A stretch of 64,000 nucleotides of DNA from Desulfovibrio oxyclinae DSM 11498. Lineage in GTDB: Bacteria; Desulfobacterota; Desulfovibrionia; Desulfovibrionales; Desulfovibrionaceae. The first letter of the stretch is position 1. Every line of letters begins with the position of its first letter. Of this stretch, positions 52,416 through 62,479 are shown one piece after another. The translations under genes and the position numbers were made by a program. Where the stretch lies: assembly GCF_000375485.1 (NCBI RefSeq), contig NZ_AQXE01000005.1, forward strand, positions 124,001 to 188,000, in the 5' to 3' direction. The notes below the pieces were generated by a model that was not told the DNA's origin, searched no databases, and saw only the letters and a program-made list of their open reading frames with translations.

Positions 52416-54389
52416 ATGACTCCCGCTCCCCCTTCTGACGACATTCTCGAACTGACCGATATCGTGGAAGGCGAAGGAAGCCAGTCTGACGATTCGGCAG
52501 ACAGCGGCTCCACGGATGCCGATTTCGAGCAGGAGCTGGAAGACCTGTTCGCCGAGGAGCTGGGAGAAACCCCTCCCACCGGCGATCCGGAACCGATCAT
52601 GCTCGACGACCTCGTTGAGGAAGGGGCCGAAGCCCCTGAGGCCGCCGCCCGGCCCGAAGAGGAAACCCCAGCCCCAGAGCAGGCTGCTTCCGAAGATGAC
52701 GACCTTATCGTCCTTGAGGATGTGGCTGATGATGAAGACGTCATGGAACTCGGGGCCGACCTTGAAGTGGCTGATGAAGCGGCCCCCAAAGAGGGCGACG
52801 AAGAGGGCGACGAAGAGCCCTTGGATCTCGGAGCTGATCTCGTGGTGGACGATGAATCCGAGTCTCCAACCGAGGATGAAGAGCCCATGGAGCTTGGTGC
52901 CGACCTGCTGGCGGAATCTGAAACGGATGCCGAAGCAGACGTCGCCGAAGATGATGAGGAGCCCCTCGACCTGTCCGGCATGGCTGTAGAGGAAGAGGCA
53001 CCTGCCGAGGAGGCCGCGTCCGAAGCGCCCGACTCCGATGATCTGGGGCTCGACGGCTTGGACGACATTCTCGGCGACAGCTCCGGGGACGACTCCGATG
53101 ATGATCTCGACGCCATGCTTTCACAGGTAGACGATCTTGTCGAACCTGCTTCCGAATCTGATCAGGAACAGGGAGAAGGTGACGAGCTGGATGCCCTTGA
53201 ACTCGATGATCTGGTGGAGGAAGGCGGCGAGGCAGCCGCAGAATCTCCGGAACCGAGTGAGTCCGAAGAAGATATTTCCATCCCCGAGCCTGAGCCCGAA
53301 GCTCCCGAAGCACCCACGCAGGAACCTGCGGCCGAAGTCGAACCTTCTGCCGAAGATGTCGTTGCACAGGAAGAGGAAGCCGACTCGGACGTGGAGGATG
53401 AACTCCAAAGGGCCATGGATCAGGTGACCGAAGAGGCTGTGGAGGACGTGTCCGAATCCATGTCGGATGAGGCAGAGACCTCCGAGGCCCCGGTGTTCGA
53501 GCCTGCGGAAATCGATCCTTCCATCCTTGATGATGACGAGGATGACGAGGCCGATGACCTGCTTGCCGCAGCCATGGCCGATGAGGACGACGCTTCGGAC
53601 GAGCGCGAAAGCGAAGAGGGCACCGAGGATTCTGATGAAAGCGTCCCGGCCGAGGACCTGTTGGAGGCCAGCAGCGAGATTGGCCTCGACCGCGAGGTGG
53701 AGGACGATTCTCCCGCCATCGAGGGCGTGTCCGAGGAAGAGCTGGCATCGCTTGCAGGATCTTCCCGCACGGACGAGGAGGGTGAAGACGCCGAAGACGT
53801 GGAAGACGTTGATGAGCCGATGGTGGACGAGGATGTCGATTCCCTACTGGCGAACGTTGACGTGTCCGACCTTGAGGTGCCGGATGCCGAGGACGATCTC
53901 GGTTTTGGTCTTTCCGAAGATGAGCTCGACACCGACGAAGCGGTGAGCGAGGCGCTCATGCTGCGCATCGACGCGCTGGAGGCCCGGCTTGCCGAGATGG
54001 AATCGGCTGGCGGTGACTCTCTGGAAAAGCGCATGGGCCGCATGGAAGACATGCTGATGAAGGCCGGTGCCGACCACGAGCTGGAGCTGGCTGCGCGTGT
54101 GGATGTGTTGGAGAACCGCGTGGAGGGGCTCAAGGGCTTCCTGCGCGAGGAAGTGGCCCGGGCCGTGCGCGAGGATGTGCGGAACGTGGCTGCCGAGGCG
54201 GTGCGCGAAGCGCTGGAGCAGAGCGGGCCGCAGGAATCTTCAGGCGCAGGCGGCGACGAGCTGGTGGACATGGTCCGCGAGGAAGTCGGCCGAGCGGTGC
54301 GCGAGGAAGTGGGACGTTCCGTTCCGGAAGAGGCGGCGCGAATCATCCGGGAGGAGATCGCCGCGCTCATGGACGAGATGGGCGAATAG
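52416..54389 (+). CDS. Large, extremely acidic repeat protein with C-terminal amphipathic helices
   Basis: A 657-residue protein I do not recognise. Residues 1-500 are almost all Asp, Glu, Ala, Ser, Pro, Leu and Val, with only one Lys in the first 500 (four in the whole protein): strongly acidic and predicted disordered. Short motifs recur: LGADL-type units (ELGADL at 111, DLGADL at 137, ELGADL at 159, variant DLSGM at 185) and LDDLVEEG at 63 and 263. From about 500 a coiled-coil segment follows (MLRIDALEARLAEMES, LEKRMGRMEDMLMKAG), then repeated amphipathic helices of the form REEVxRAVRE. No signal peptide or membrane segment, so cytoplasmic. It lies alone between two terminators. It could be a scaffold, an adaptor for a nucleic-acid-binding partner, or a condensate former; none is shown. 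Confidence 0.85.
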   Translation: MTPAPPSDDILELTDIVEGEGSQSDDSADSGSTDADFEQELEDLFAEELGETPPTGDPEPIMLDDLVEEGAEAPEAAARPEEETPAPEQAASEDDDLIVLEDVADDEDVMELGADLEVADEAAPKEGDEEGDEEPLDLGADLVVDDESESPTEDEEPMELGADLLAESETDAEADVAEDDEEPLDLSGMAVEEEAPAEEAASEAPDSDDLGLDGLDDILGDSSGDDSDDDLDAMLSQVDDLVEPASESDQEQGEGDELDALELDDLVEEGGEAAAESPEPSESEEDISIPEPEPEAPEAPTQEPAAEVEPSAEDVVAQEEEADSDVEDELQRAMDQVTEEAVEDVSESMSDEAETSEAPVFEPAEIDPSILDDDEDDEADDLLAAAMADEDDASDERESEEGTEDSDESVPAEDLLEASSEIGLDREVEDDSPAIEGVSEEELASLAGSSRTDEEGEDAEDVEDVDEPMVDEDVDSLLANVDVSDLEVPDAEDDLGFGLSEDELDTDEAVSEALMLRIDALEARLAEMESAGGDSLEKRMGRMEDMLMKAGADHELELAARVDVLENRVEGLKGFLREEVARAVREDVRNVAAEAVREALEQSGPQESSGAGGDELVDMVREEVGRAVREEVGRSVPEEAARIIREEIAALMDEMGE

Positions 54390-54413
54390 CCTCAGTCCAC
54401 AGAGAGATTTGCC

Positions 54414-54446
54414 GCAGGCCCGCCCATGGCGGGCCTGCTTTTGTTT
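54414..54446 (+). terminator. Terminator of the acidic repeat protein gene
   Basis: GCAGGCCCGC pairs perfectly with GCGGGCCTGC around a five-base loop, then TTTTGTTT. It lies 24 bp after the stop. Confidence 0.92.
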
Positions 54447-54549
54447 GCAGGGCCACTTCCGACTCGACGAGTCGGCCCGGCACGTGCTAAAGACCCCCAA
54501 AAAACGGAAGGTGCCGCCAGGTTTCTTCCGCTTCCCCGCCCGGCCGACT

Positions 54550-54563
54550 TTGACATGGGTCAA
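54550..54563. promoter_or_regulatory. FNR/CRP-type palindrome upstream of the small protein/ubiE pair
   Basis: TTGACATGGGTCAA reads TTGAC-N4-GTCAA, the half-site spacing used by CRP/FNR-family regulators (FNR: TTGAT-N4-ATCAA). It also contains a perfect TTGACA -35 box. It lies 45-58 bp before the start of the 55-residue protein gene. A redox or nitrosative-stress regulator of this family is a reasonable guess. Confidence 0.45.
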
Positions 54564-54607
54564 TGCCGTTTCCCACCGGGCGGGTTTTAGCTTCTCGGAG
54601 TAAAGTC

Positions 54608-54775
54608 ATGGATAAAGCAGACAAGCAGGCTCTTCAGGTCGCCAAGGAAGTGATCATCAAGTTCATCGAGGTGGGGCGCATCTCCCCGACCAACTTTGGC
54701 GAGCACTTCAAGACCATCTATTCGGACGTGGTTACCACCATCGCCGAGAACAACCGCGAAGATCGCGACGAGTAG
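54608..54775 (+). CDS. Conserved-looking 55-residue protein
   Basis: A very small cytoplasmic protein, highly charged and probably all helical (KEVIIKFIEVGRISPTNFGE, FKTIYSDVVTTIAEN). The frame is open 15 codons upstream, but the ATG used has CGGAG at good spacing. It lies seven bases before ubiE, so it is in the same operon. I do not recognise the family. The clean initiation site, normal composition and tight spacing argue it is real. Confidence 0.72.
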   Translation: MDKADKQALQVAKEVIIKFIEVGRISPTNFGEHFKTIYSDVVTTIAENNREDRDE

Positions 54776-54782
54776 GGTGCGG

Positions 54783-55520
54783 ATGAGCAGCAGCCGAAAC
54801 GGTGCCGCCGTTGATCCCGTGGAGCACGGCCGCAAGGTGTCCGACATGTTCGGGCGTATTGCGGGGTGGTACGACTTTCTTAACCATTTTCTGAGTCTGG
54901 GGCAGGACGTCTACTGGCGCTATCGACTGGCGCGGGCGGCGCGTCCGGCTCCGGACGGTCGCGTGCTGGACCTTGCCGCCGGAACGCTCGACGTTTCGGT
55001 GGAGCTGCTGCGGCAGTATCCCGGCATCAGTGTGGCCGCGCTGGATTTTTCGCTGCCCATGCTGGAGCAGGGCAAGCGCAAGAAGCTGGCCGGTCCGCGT
55101 GCGGAGAGCATCTTCCCGGTGCAGGCGGACGGGCGCGCCCTGCCGCTTCCCGACGAATGCATGGACGCGGCCACCATCGCCTTCGGCATCCGCAACATCG
55201 TGCCGAGGCAGGAGGCGTGGGCGGAATTTCTGCGCGTGCTCAAGCCCGGCGGACGCCTGTGCGTGCTGGAATTCGGCACGGGCAGCAGGCGCGTGTGGAA
55301 GGGCGTCTACAATTTTTATCTGGATCGCGTTCTGCCCGGCGTGGGCAAGGTGGTCTCCGGCGATTCCGGTGCGTATCGGTATCTGGCCGACACCATCCGT
55401 GCCTTCCCGGACGAGCGCAGCCTTGCGCTGGAAATGCGCGAGGCAGGGTTCGACCGCGTGTACCACGTCCCCATGATGTCGGGGATCGTGTTCCTGCACG
55501 TGGCGGAAAAACCCCTCTAG
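54783..55520 (+). CDS. ubiE: Demethylmenaquinone methyltransferase UbiE/MenG
   Basis: A 245-residue SAM-dependent methyltransferase that makes menaquinone from demethylmenaquinone. Family motifs are MFGRIAGWYDFLNHFLSLGQD at the N-terminus (starting at residue 22), VLDLAAGTLDVSVELL (SAM site; the usual GTGD is GTLD), and AFGIRNIVPRQEA followed by LRVLKPGGRLCVLEF. The ATG seven bases after the small protein gene was chosen; the open frame further upstream overlaps that gene. Together with mqnB and the polyprenyl synthase 2-4 kb away it covers side chain and last step of menaquinone synthesis. Its stop overlaps the convergent DUF2065 stop. Confidence 0.93.
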   Translation: MSSSRNGAAVDPVEHGRKVSDMFGRIAGWYDFLNHFLSLGQDVYWRYRLARAARPAPDGRVLDLAAGTLDVSVELLRQYPGISVAALDFSLPMLEQGKRKKLAGPRAESIFPVQADGRALPLPDECMDAATIAFGIRNIVPRQEAWAEFLRVLKPGGRLCVLEFGTGSRRVWKGVYNFYLDRVLPGVGKVVSGDSGAYRYLADTIRAFPDERSLALEMREAGFDRVYHVPMMSGIVFLHVAEKPL

Positions 55521-55720
55521 CCGAGGGAGCGGGCCAGCGAAACGGTCAGCAGCCCCAGAATGATGGCCGTCAGTCCGAGATAGCGAAGGCTTTTCGGCCG
55601 CTGGGAGGCCAGGGTGAGAAGTACCTTGGGCATCTTTTCCGCAAAGGCGAAGTAGGGGATGCCTTCGAGAACGAAAGCGATGCCGACCGCACAGAGTAGG
55701 GTGGACCAGTCGATATTCAT
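55517..55720 (-). CDS. DUF2065 (YjeT-like) membrane protein
   Basis: A 67-residue protein with two hydrophobic segments (STLLCAVGIAFVLEGIPYF and YLGLTAIILGLLTVSLA) and the LEGIPYFAFAEKMPKVL and LRYLGL motifs of DUF2065/YjeT. In other bacteria it is linked to the hflKC genes, which are not here. Function unknown. It converges on ubiE with a four-base overlap of stop codons (CTAG). Confidence 0.85.
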   Translation of the reverse strand: MNIDWSTLLCAVGIAFVLEGIPYFAFAEKMPKVLLTLASQRPKSLRYLGLTAIILGLLTVSLARSLG

Positions 55721-55797
55721 GGGGTCTTTCTACCCACCCCCGAGAGCCGTGTCCAGCCGTGCGGTGCCGCAACAACATTCAGGGAGAGAGCCACATA

Positions 55798-57111
<1,314 letters not shown>

Positions 57112-57117
57112 GACTTC

Positions 57118-57801
57118 ATGCTCGGCCTCATTGTTTCCACGGAAAAGGAGCTTCGCGCAGCGCTTGGCAAATTCGACGACGCCCCGGGCGTTGCCGAAGG
57201 CGACATGGAAAGCTGGACCTGCAACGGGCGCGAATGGCTCGTGGCCGTCAGCGGCGTGGGCCCCGTGAACGCGGGCATCATGGCGGGCAGGCTGATTGAA
57301 CGCGGCGTGAGCGGCGTGGTCAATGCCGGGCTGGCCGGAAGCTTCGACACCGGGCGGCTGCCCACGCAGTCCGTATGCGCGGTACGCTGCGAAACGTGGC
57401 CGGAATACGGGCTTGCTACCGCTGATGGCGTGGACCCGGAAGGCATCGGCTTTCCGCTGGCCACCGTGAATGGACAGGCCGTCGGCAATCGCATCTGCAT
57501 GGACCCGGTGCGGGCCGCAGGAGACATGGCACTTTCCCTGCCGTGGCTGGAGACCGCGTCGAGCCTGACGGTTTCGGCGGCGACCGGCACTCCCGAAGGG
57601 GCGCAGGGCCTGAAAACGACATTTGACGCGGACCTTGAGAATATGGAAGGTTTTGCCGTGGCGCTGGCCTGCGTGCGGGCCGGGCTGCCGTTTCTCGAAA
57701 TCCGCACCGTATCGAACCGCGTCGGTTCCCGCGAAGGGTGGGACATCGGCGGAGCGTTCACCGCGCTCAAAGTGGCCTGCGGTGCGCTTCTTGCGGCATA
57801 G
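57118..57801 (+). CDS. mqnB: Futalosine hydrolase MqnB
   Basis: A 227-residue nucleosidase of the MTA/SAH-nucleosidase fold that splits futalosine (or aminodeoxyfutalosine) in the menaquinone pathway of many anaerobes. Features: start MLGLIVSTEKELRAAL, AVSGVGPVNAGIMAGRLIE, VVNAGLAGSFDTGRLP and the catalytic region DLENMEGFAVALACVRAG with EIRTVSNRVGSREGW. It lies between the sugar dehydrogenase (6 bp) and the polyprenyl synthase (10 bp); the latter supplies the isoprenoid tail of the same quinone. Confidence 0.93.
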   Translation: MLGLIVSTEKELRAALGKFDDAPGVAEGDMESWTCNGREWLVAVSGVGPVNAGIMAGRLIERGVSGVVNAGLAGSFDTGRLPTQSVCAVRCETWPEYGLATADGVDPEGIGFPLATVNGQAVGNRICMDPVRAAGDMALSLPWLETASSLTVSAATGTPEGAQGLKTTFDADLENMEGFAVALACVRAGLPFLEIRTVSNRVGSREGWDIGGAFTALKVACGALLAA

Positions 57802-57811
57802 GGCGAGGAAT

Positions 57812-58780
57812 ATGCTGGAACTCAAAGATTATTTCAAAAGGGAACTGCCCGCGGTCAACGACTTCCTGATGCAGGAAGGGCGTGAACTCAACGGCATCGT
57901 GCGGGACGTCTGCCTGCACATCATGGCATCCGGCGGCAAGCGCATCCGGCCCATGCTGACCATCCTCACCGCCCGTGCGCTGGGCTATGACCGGGACGAT
58001 CACCTGCCCATGGCTTGCGCGTTGGAGCTGCTGCATTCCGCCACGCTGCTGCACGATGACTATCTCGACGGGGCCGACACCCGCCGGGGCAGCCGCGCCG
58101 CGCATCTACAGTTCGGCACCACCGAGACCGTGCTCGCCGGCGACGCACTGCTGGCCTTGGCCAACGAGATGGCCTCCCGTTACGGAAACGCCCGCCTGAG
58201 TCGCCTGCTGGCCATCGGCATCATGCAGACCGCCGAGGGCGAAATCCGTGAAATCGAATTTTCCCGCGATCCCGCGCTGGACCGCGATACCTATATGGAA
58301 ATCATCATAGGCAAGACCGCCCGGCTCATCGAGACCGCCTGCCGCTGCGGCGCGGCGCTGGCAGGTGCCACGCAGGAGCAGGAGGACGCCGCGGGCGAAT
58401 ACGGCCTGAATCTCGGCATCGCCTTCCAGCTCGTAGACGATGCGCTGGATTACGTGTCCCCCACGTCGGAAACAGGCAAGCCCGAGGGCGGGGACCTTCG
58501 CGAAGGCAAGGTCACGCTGCCGCTGATCCTGCTCATGGAGGACTCTGACGAGGCCGAACGGAAGACCCTGCTGGCCAGGCTCAAGGCCGGGGACATTCCG
58601 GACGAGGAGGCCGCGCCGGTGCTGGAACGCATCCGGGCGGGGGGGTACGCGGAAAAGACGCGGGACGAGGCCGCCATGTATGTGGAAAAGGCCAAGGCCG
58701 CGCTGGCGGGAATGGCGGATTCGGCGGAACTCACCGTCCTGCGCCAAGCCGCCGACTACGTGCTGACAAGAAACAAGTAG
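57812..58780 (+). CDS. Polyprenyl diphosphate synthase (IspB type)
   Basis: A 322-residue trans-polyprenyl synthase building the long isoprenoid chain of menaquinone. The two Asp-rich motifs are LLHDDYLDGADTRRG (DDxxD, about 85-89) and FQLVDDALDYVSPTS (second, about 208-212); GGKRIRPML starts the fold. IspB-like enzymes make octaprenyl or similar chains, and chain length is not predictable here. GCGAGGAA precedes the ATG. The frame is open upstream within mqnB but without a fitting start. A terminator follows seven bases after the stop. Confidence 0.94.
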   Translation: MLELKDYFKRELPAVNDFLMQEGRELNGIVRDVCLHIMASGGKRIRPMLTILTARALGYDRDDHLPMACALELLHSATLLHDDYLDGADTRRGSRAAHLQFGTTETVLAGDALLALANEMASRYGNARLSRLLAIGIMQTAEGEIREIEFSRDPALDRDTYMEIIIGKTARLIETACRCGAALAGATQEQEDAAGEYGLNLGIAFQLVDDALDYVSPTSETGKPEGGDLREGKVTLPLILLMEDSDEAERKTLLARLKAGDIPDEEAAPVLERIRAGGYAEKTRDEAAMYVEKAKAALAGMADSAELTVLRQAADYVLTRNK

Positions 58781-58786
58781 CTGACT

Positions 58787-58817
58787 GGCCGGTCTCGGGG
58801 TGCCCGACCGGCCTTTT
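58787..58817 (+). terminator. Terminator of the mqnB/polyprenyl synthase operon
   Basis: GGCCGGTC pairs with GACCGGCC (seven to eight pairs plus inner CGGG/CCCG), followed by TTTTCT. Confidence 0.85.
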
Positions 58818-58849
58818 CTCATAGAGACAACCGTCAAAGGAGTATCCGG

Positions 58850-61846
58850 ATGCTGTGCCGTGTCGAGGTGGGACTCAAGTCCCATGTCCGTGACGTGGTG
58901 GGCGCGCGTGTCGCCCGCAAGATCGCCAACGAACTGGGTGTCGCCACCGAAGGCGTGCGAGTGGTCAAGGTTTTTACGCTTGAAGGACTCGAACAGGACG
59001 AGGTGGACATGGCCGTGGAGCGCGGTGCGCTGCACGATCCCGTGCTGCACGAGGTTTCCCTCGCCCCCATTGCCGAAGGCTTCGACTGGGCCGTGGAAGT
59101 TGGCTTCCGTCCCGGCGTCACCGACAACGAAGGCCGCACCGCGCAGGAGACCCTTGCCGTGGTCCTCGGGCTCGACCGTCAGCGCATGGAATCCGTGAAG
59201 GTCTACGTGGCCAACCAGTATCTTATTTCCGGCGATCTCGACGAAGCCACCGTCAAACACGTCTGCACCGACCTGCTCGCCAACGAGCTCATCCAGCGCT
59301 ATGAGTACAAATCCGCCGAAGCATGGAAAACAGAGCCGGGCTTCGAAGCGCGCGCCGCACGGGTCACTGGACAGGCCAGCGACGAAGTGGCGGTGATCCC
59401 GCTGTCTTCCATGACCGATGACGAAATGATGGCCTTCTCCCGCGCCAACACGCTGGCCCTGTCGCTGGATGAAATGTACGCCATCCGCGCCTATTATCTG
59501 CGCGAGGACGTGGCCGCCGACCGCCGCGCCGCCGGGCTGCCCGCCGATCCCACCGACGCGGAGATCGAAGTGCTGGCGCAGACGTGGTCCGAGCACTGCA
59601 AGCACAAGATTTTCAGCTCCTTCATCACCTATGAGGACGTGGAGACCGGCAAGGTCGAAACCCACGACAGCCTCTACAAGACCTTCATTCAGGGCAGCAC
59701 CAAGGCCATCCGCCGCCGCAACGCGGAGAACGGCCCGTACGGCGATTACTGCCTCAGCGTCTTCAAGGACAATGCGGGCGTCATCAAGTTCTCGGAGAAC
59801 CTGAACGTGTGCGTGAAGGTGGAGACCCACAACAGCCCGTCCGCCCTTGACCCGTATGGCGGAGCACTCACCGGCATCGTGGGGGTGAACCGCGACCCCA
59901 TGGGCACCGGCCTCGGCGCCAACCTGCTGTGCAACACCGACGTTTTCTGCTTCGCCTCGCCGTATCACGAGGGCGAACTGCCCCCGAGGCTGCTGCATCC
60001 GCGCCGCGTCTTCGAGGGCGTGCGCGAAGGTGTGGAGCACGGCGGCAACAAGTCCGGCATTCCCACGGTCAACGGTTCCATCGTCTTTGATGAGCGCTAC
60101 CTCGGCAAGCCGCTGGTCTACTGCGGCACCGTGGGCACCATGCCCGTCACCGTGGCCGGACGGCCCAGCGAAGACAAGTGCGCCATGCCCGGCGACGCCA
60201 TCGTCATGTGCGGTGGCCGCATCGGCAAGGACGGCATCCATGGCGCGACCTTCTCCTCGGAGGAACTGCACGAGGGCTCCCCGGCCACGGCGGTGCAGAT
60301 CGGCGACCCCATCACCCAGCGCAAGATGTACGATTTTCTCATGCGCGCCCGCGACAAGGGACTGTACAACGCCATCACCGACAACGGCGCGGGCGGCCTG
60401 TCTTCTTCTGTTGGCGAAATGGCCGAGGATTGCGGCGGTTTCGACATGGACCTCGCCAAGGCGCCGCTGAAGTATGACGGCCTCAAGCCGTGGGAAATCC
60501 TCATTTCCGAGGCGCAGGAGCGCATGACCGTTGCCGTGCCGCCGGAAAAACTGGACGAGTTCATGGAACTGTCCCGCGCCATGGATGTGGAGTCCACGGT
60601 GCTCGGCAGCTACAACGATGAAGGACGATACTTCGTCCGCTACGGCGACACCAAGGTCGCCTGTCTCGACATGGACTTCCTGCACGGCGGCGTGCCGCAG
60701 ATGAAGCTCGAAGCCCGCTGGGAAGCGCCGCGCATCGAGTCCGATCCGGTGCCGCAGGTGCAGGACCACGACGCGCTGCTGCACGACATGCTCGGACGGC
60801 TCAACATCTGCTCCAAGGAGTACGTGGTTCGCCAGTACGACCACGAGGTGCAGGGCAAGAGCGCGGTCAAGCCCATGGTCGGCAAGGAGAACGATGGTCC
60901 CTCCGATGCGGGCGTGCTGCGTCCGGATCTGGACAGCGAAAAGGGCCTTGTCATCTCCCACGGCATCTGTCCCAAGTTCTCGGACATCGACACTTACTGG
61001 ATGATGGCCAACGCTGTTGACGAAGCGGTACGAAACGCCGTGGCGGTCGGCGCCGACCCGGACTTCATGGCCGGTTGCGACAACTTCTGCTGGTGTGACC
61101 CGGTTCAGTCCGAAGCCACGCCCGACGGACGCTACAAGCTTGCTCAGCTGGTGCGCGCCAACAAGGCGCTTGCCCACTACTGCCTGTCTTTCGGTGTTCC
61201 CTGTGTTTCCGGAAAGGACTCCATGAAGAACGACTACAAGGGCGGCGGGCAGAAAATATCCATCCCGCCGACCGTGCTGTTCTCGGTCATCGGCGTGCTG
61301 CCGGACGTGAACAAGTGTCTGACTTCCGATTTCAAGAATCCTGGCGACGATATCTACGTGCTGGGCCTGACTCATGCCGAACTCGGCGGCTCGGAACTGA
61401 CCGATCAACTCGGGTTCGTGCGCGGCGAAGTGCCGCAGGTGGACGCGCTGGCGGCCCGCGAGCGGTACCGCAAGTTCTTCCGCGCGGTTCAGGACGGGCT
61501 GGTGAACGGGGCGCACGATCTTTCCGACGGCGGCCTCGCTGTGGCGCTGGCGGAGATGTGCATCGGCGGTCGCCTGGGGGCCAACGTGGATCTGGACGCT
61601 GTTCCGACCTGCGGTGATGTTGACCTGACCTCGCTGCTGTATTCCGAAACCGCAAGCCGCCTGCTGGTGAGCGTTCCGGAGCGGAACCGCCTTGCATTCG
61701 AGCAGGCCATGGCCGGGACGAAGTTCGCCCGCATCGGCCGCGTGGAGCAGGAGGCTAAACTGATCGCCAGAGCTTCCGATAAGACTGTTTTGACCTCCGG
61801 GGTGGAGAGCCTCGGCCATGCTTTCCGGGCCACTTTGGACTGGTAA
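58850..61846 (+). CDS. purL: Phosphoribosylformylglycinamidine synthase, PurS-PurL fusion
   Basis: A 998-residue FGAM synthase, fourth step of purine synthesis. The first 170 residues resemble PurS-like small-subunit repeats (MLCRVEVGLKSHVRDVVGAR, later VEVGFRPGVTDNEGR). The PurL core follows: LAQTWSEHCKHKIFSS (the SEHC motif, about 240-255), KVETHNSPSALDPYGG, and a second half with AHDLSDGGLAVALAEM. The size lies between stand-alone PurL (about 740) and the 1300-residue PurL that also contains the glutaminase, so PurQ should be a separate gene elsewhere. The ribosome binding site is AAGGAG. A terminator precedes it and no strong one follows. Confidence 0.94.
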   Translation: MLCRVEVGLKSHVRDVVGARVARKIANELGVATEGVRVVKVFTLEGLEQDEVDMAVERGALHDPVLHEVSLAPIAEGFDWAVEVGFRPGVTDNEGRTAQETLAVVLGLDRQRMESVKVYVANQYLISGDLDEATVKHVCTDLLANELIQRYEYKSAEAWKTEPGFEARAARVTGQASDEVAVIPLSSMTDDEMMAFSRANTLALSLDEMYAIRAYYLREDVAADRRAAGLPADPTDAEIEVLAQTWSEHCKHKIFSSFITYEDVETGKVETHDSLYKTFIQGSTKAIRRRNAENGPYGDYCLSVFKDNAGVIKFSENLNVCVKVETHNSPSALDPYGGALTGIVGVNRDPMGTGLGANLLCNTDVFCFASPYHEGELPPRLLHPRRVFEGVREGVEHGGNKSGIPTVNGSIVFDERYLGKPLVYCGTVGTMPVTVAGRPSEDKCAMPGDAIVMCGGRIGKDGIHGATFSSEELHEGSPATAVQIGDPITQRKMYDFLMRARDKGLYNAITDNGAGGLSSSVGEMAEDCGGFDMDLAKAPLKYDGLKPWEILISEAQERMTVAVPPEKLDEFMELSRAMDVESTVLGSYNDEGRYFVRYGDTKVACLDMDFLHGGVPQMKLEARWEAPRIESDPVPQVQDHDALLHDMLGRLNICSKEYVVRQYDHEVQGKSAVKPMVGKENDGPSDAGVLRPDLDSEKGLVISHGICPKFSDIDTYWMMANAVDEAVRNAVAVGADPDFMAGCDNFCWCDPVQSEATPDGRYKLAQLVRANKALAHYCLSFGVPCVSGKDSMKNDYKGGGQKISIPPTVLFSVIGVLPDVNKCLTSDFKNPGDDIYVLGLTHAELGGSELTDQLGFVRGEVPQVDALAARERYRKFFRAVQDGLVNGAHDLSDGGLAVALAEMCIGGRLGANVDLDAVPTCGDVDLTSLLYSETASRLLVSVPERNRLAFEQAMAGTKFARIGRVEQEAKLIARASDKTVLTSGVESLGHAFRATLDW

Positions 61847-61984
61847 GGCAATAAAGTAGGACGTTGTTGGGGGTTTACCCGATAACGAAAAAAGAATATG
61901 GGGGTACGAAGCCTTACGGAGGTGTTCTGTCGGGGAGTATAGCAAGAACCATTTTCTGGTCGGTAAGTTGCCTAGGGGGGTACA

Positions 61985-62470
61985 ATGTCCAGGTTCTTCA
62001 AGCCGGTGCGGCGCTGCCTGACGGTTGGTACGGCGGCGCTCCTCATCGTGGGTGCTGTTGCGGCATCCGGATTCTGTGAATCCGGTCGATACGTGGGGAG
62101 CGACGCTTGTGCCGATTGTCATGAGGTGGAGTACGAAAATTTCAAAAAATACGCTAAGAAAGCTCACTCGGGAGAGTCGGTCCAGATCATGGCCGGCGAC
62201 TTGACGGAGGAAGAACTCAAGGAGTGTTTTTCCTGTCATGTCACGGGGTATGGCGAGCCGGGGGGCTTTGTCAGCTTCGAGGAGACGCCCGGGTTGAGCG
62301 ACGCGGGCTGTGAGGTGTGTCACGGGCCGGGCTATGAGCACGTCGAGTCCGGCGGCGATCCCTACCTCATCAAGGGACAGCTTGAGGTTTCCGATTGCGA
62401 AGCCTGCCACAATTCCGAACGGGTCGAGGCCTTCGACTACAAGCCGCTGCTGTTCGGCGGCGCGCACTAG
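61985..62470 (+). CDS. Tetraheme cytochrome c (c554-like)
   Basis: A 161-residue exported protein: signal peptide of about 31 residues (basic RR, then TVGTAALLIVGAVAAS) and four CxxCH heme sites, CADCH (42-46), CFSCH (81-85), CEVCH (109-113) and CEACH (138-142). Spacing and flanking residues (CEVCHGPGYEHV) resemble the cytochrome c554 family rather than cytochrome c3. AGGGGGG precedes the ATG. The next gene, a heme-motif chemoreceptor, begins ten bases on; the two form an operon, which suggests the cytochrome donates electrons to, or is sensed with, that receptor. Confidence 0.92.
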   Translation: MSRFFKPVRRCLTVGTAALLIVGAVAASGFCESGRYVGSDACADCHEVEYENFKKYAKKAHSGESVQIMAGDLTEEELKECFSCHVTGYGEPGGFVSFEETPGLSDAGCEVCHGPGYEHVESGGDPYLIKGQLEVSDCEACHNSERVEAFDYKPLLFGGAH

Positions 62471-62479
62471 GAGGCCTGC

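Noticed and set aside
52741-53748. Pro/Arg-rich frame opposite the acidic repeat protein
   Set aside because: A by-product of GAA/GAC/GAG-rich codons read backwards; the acidic frame has the start, ribosome binding site and coherent C-terminal helices.
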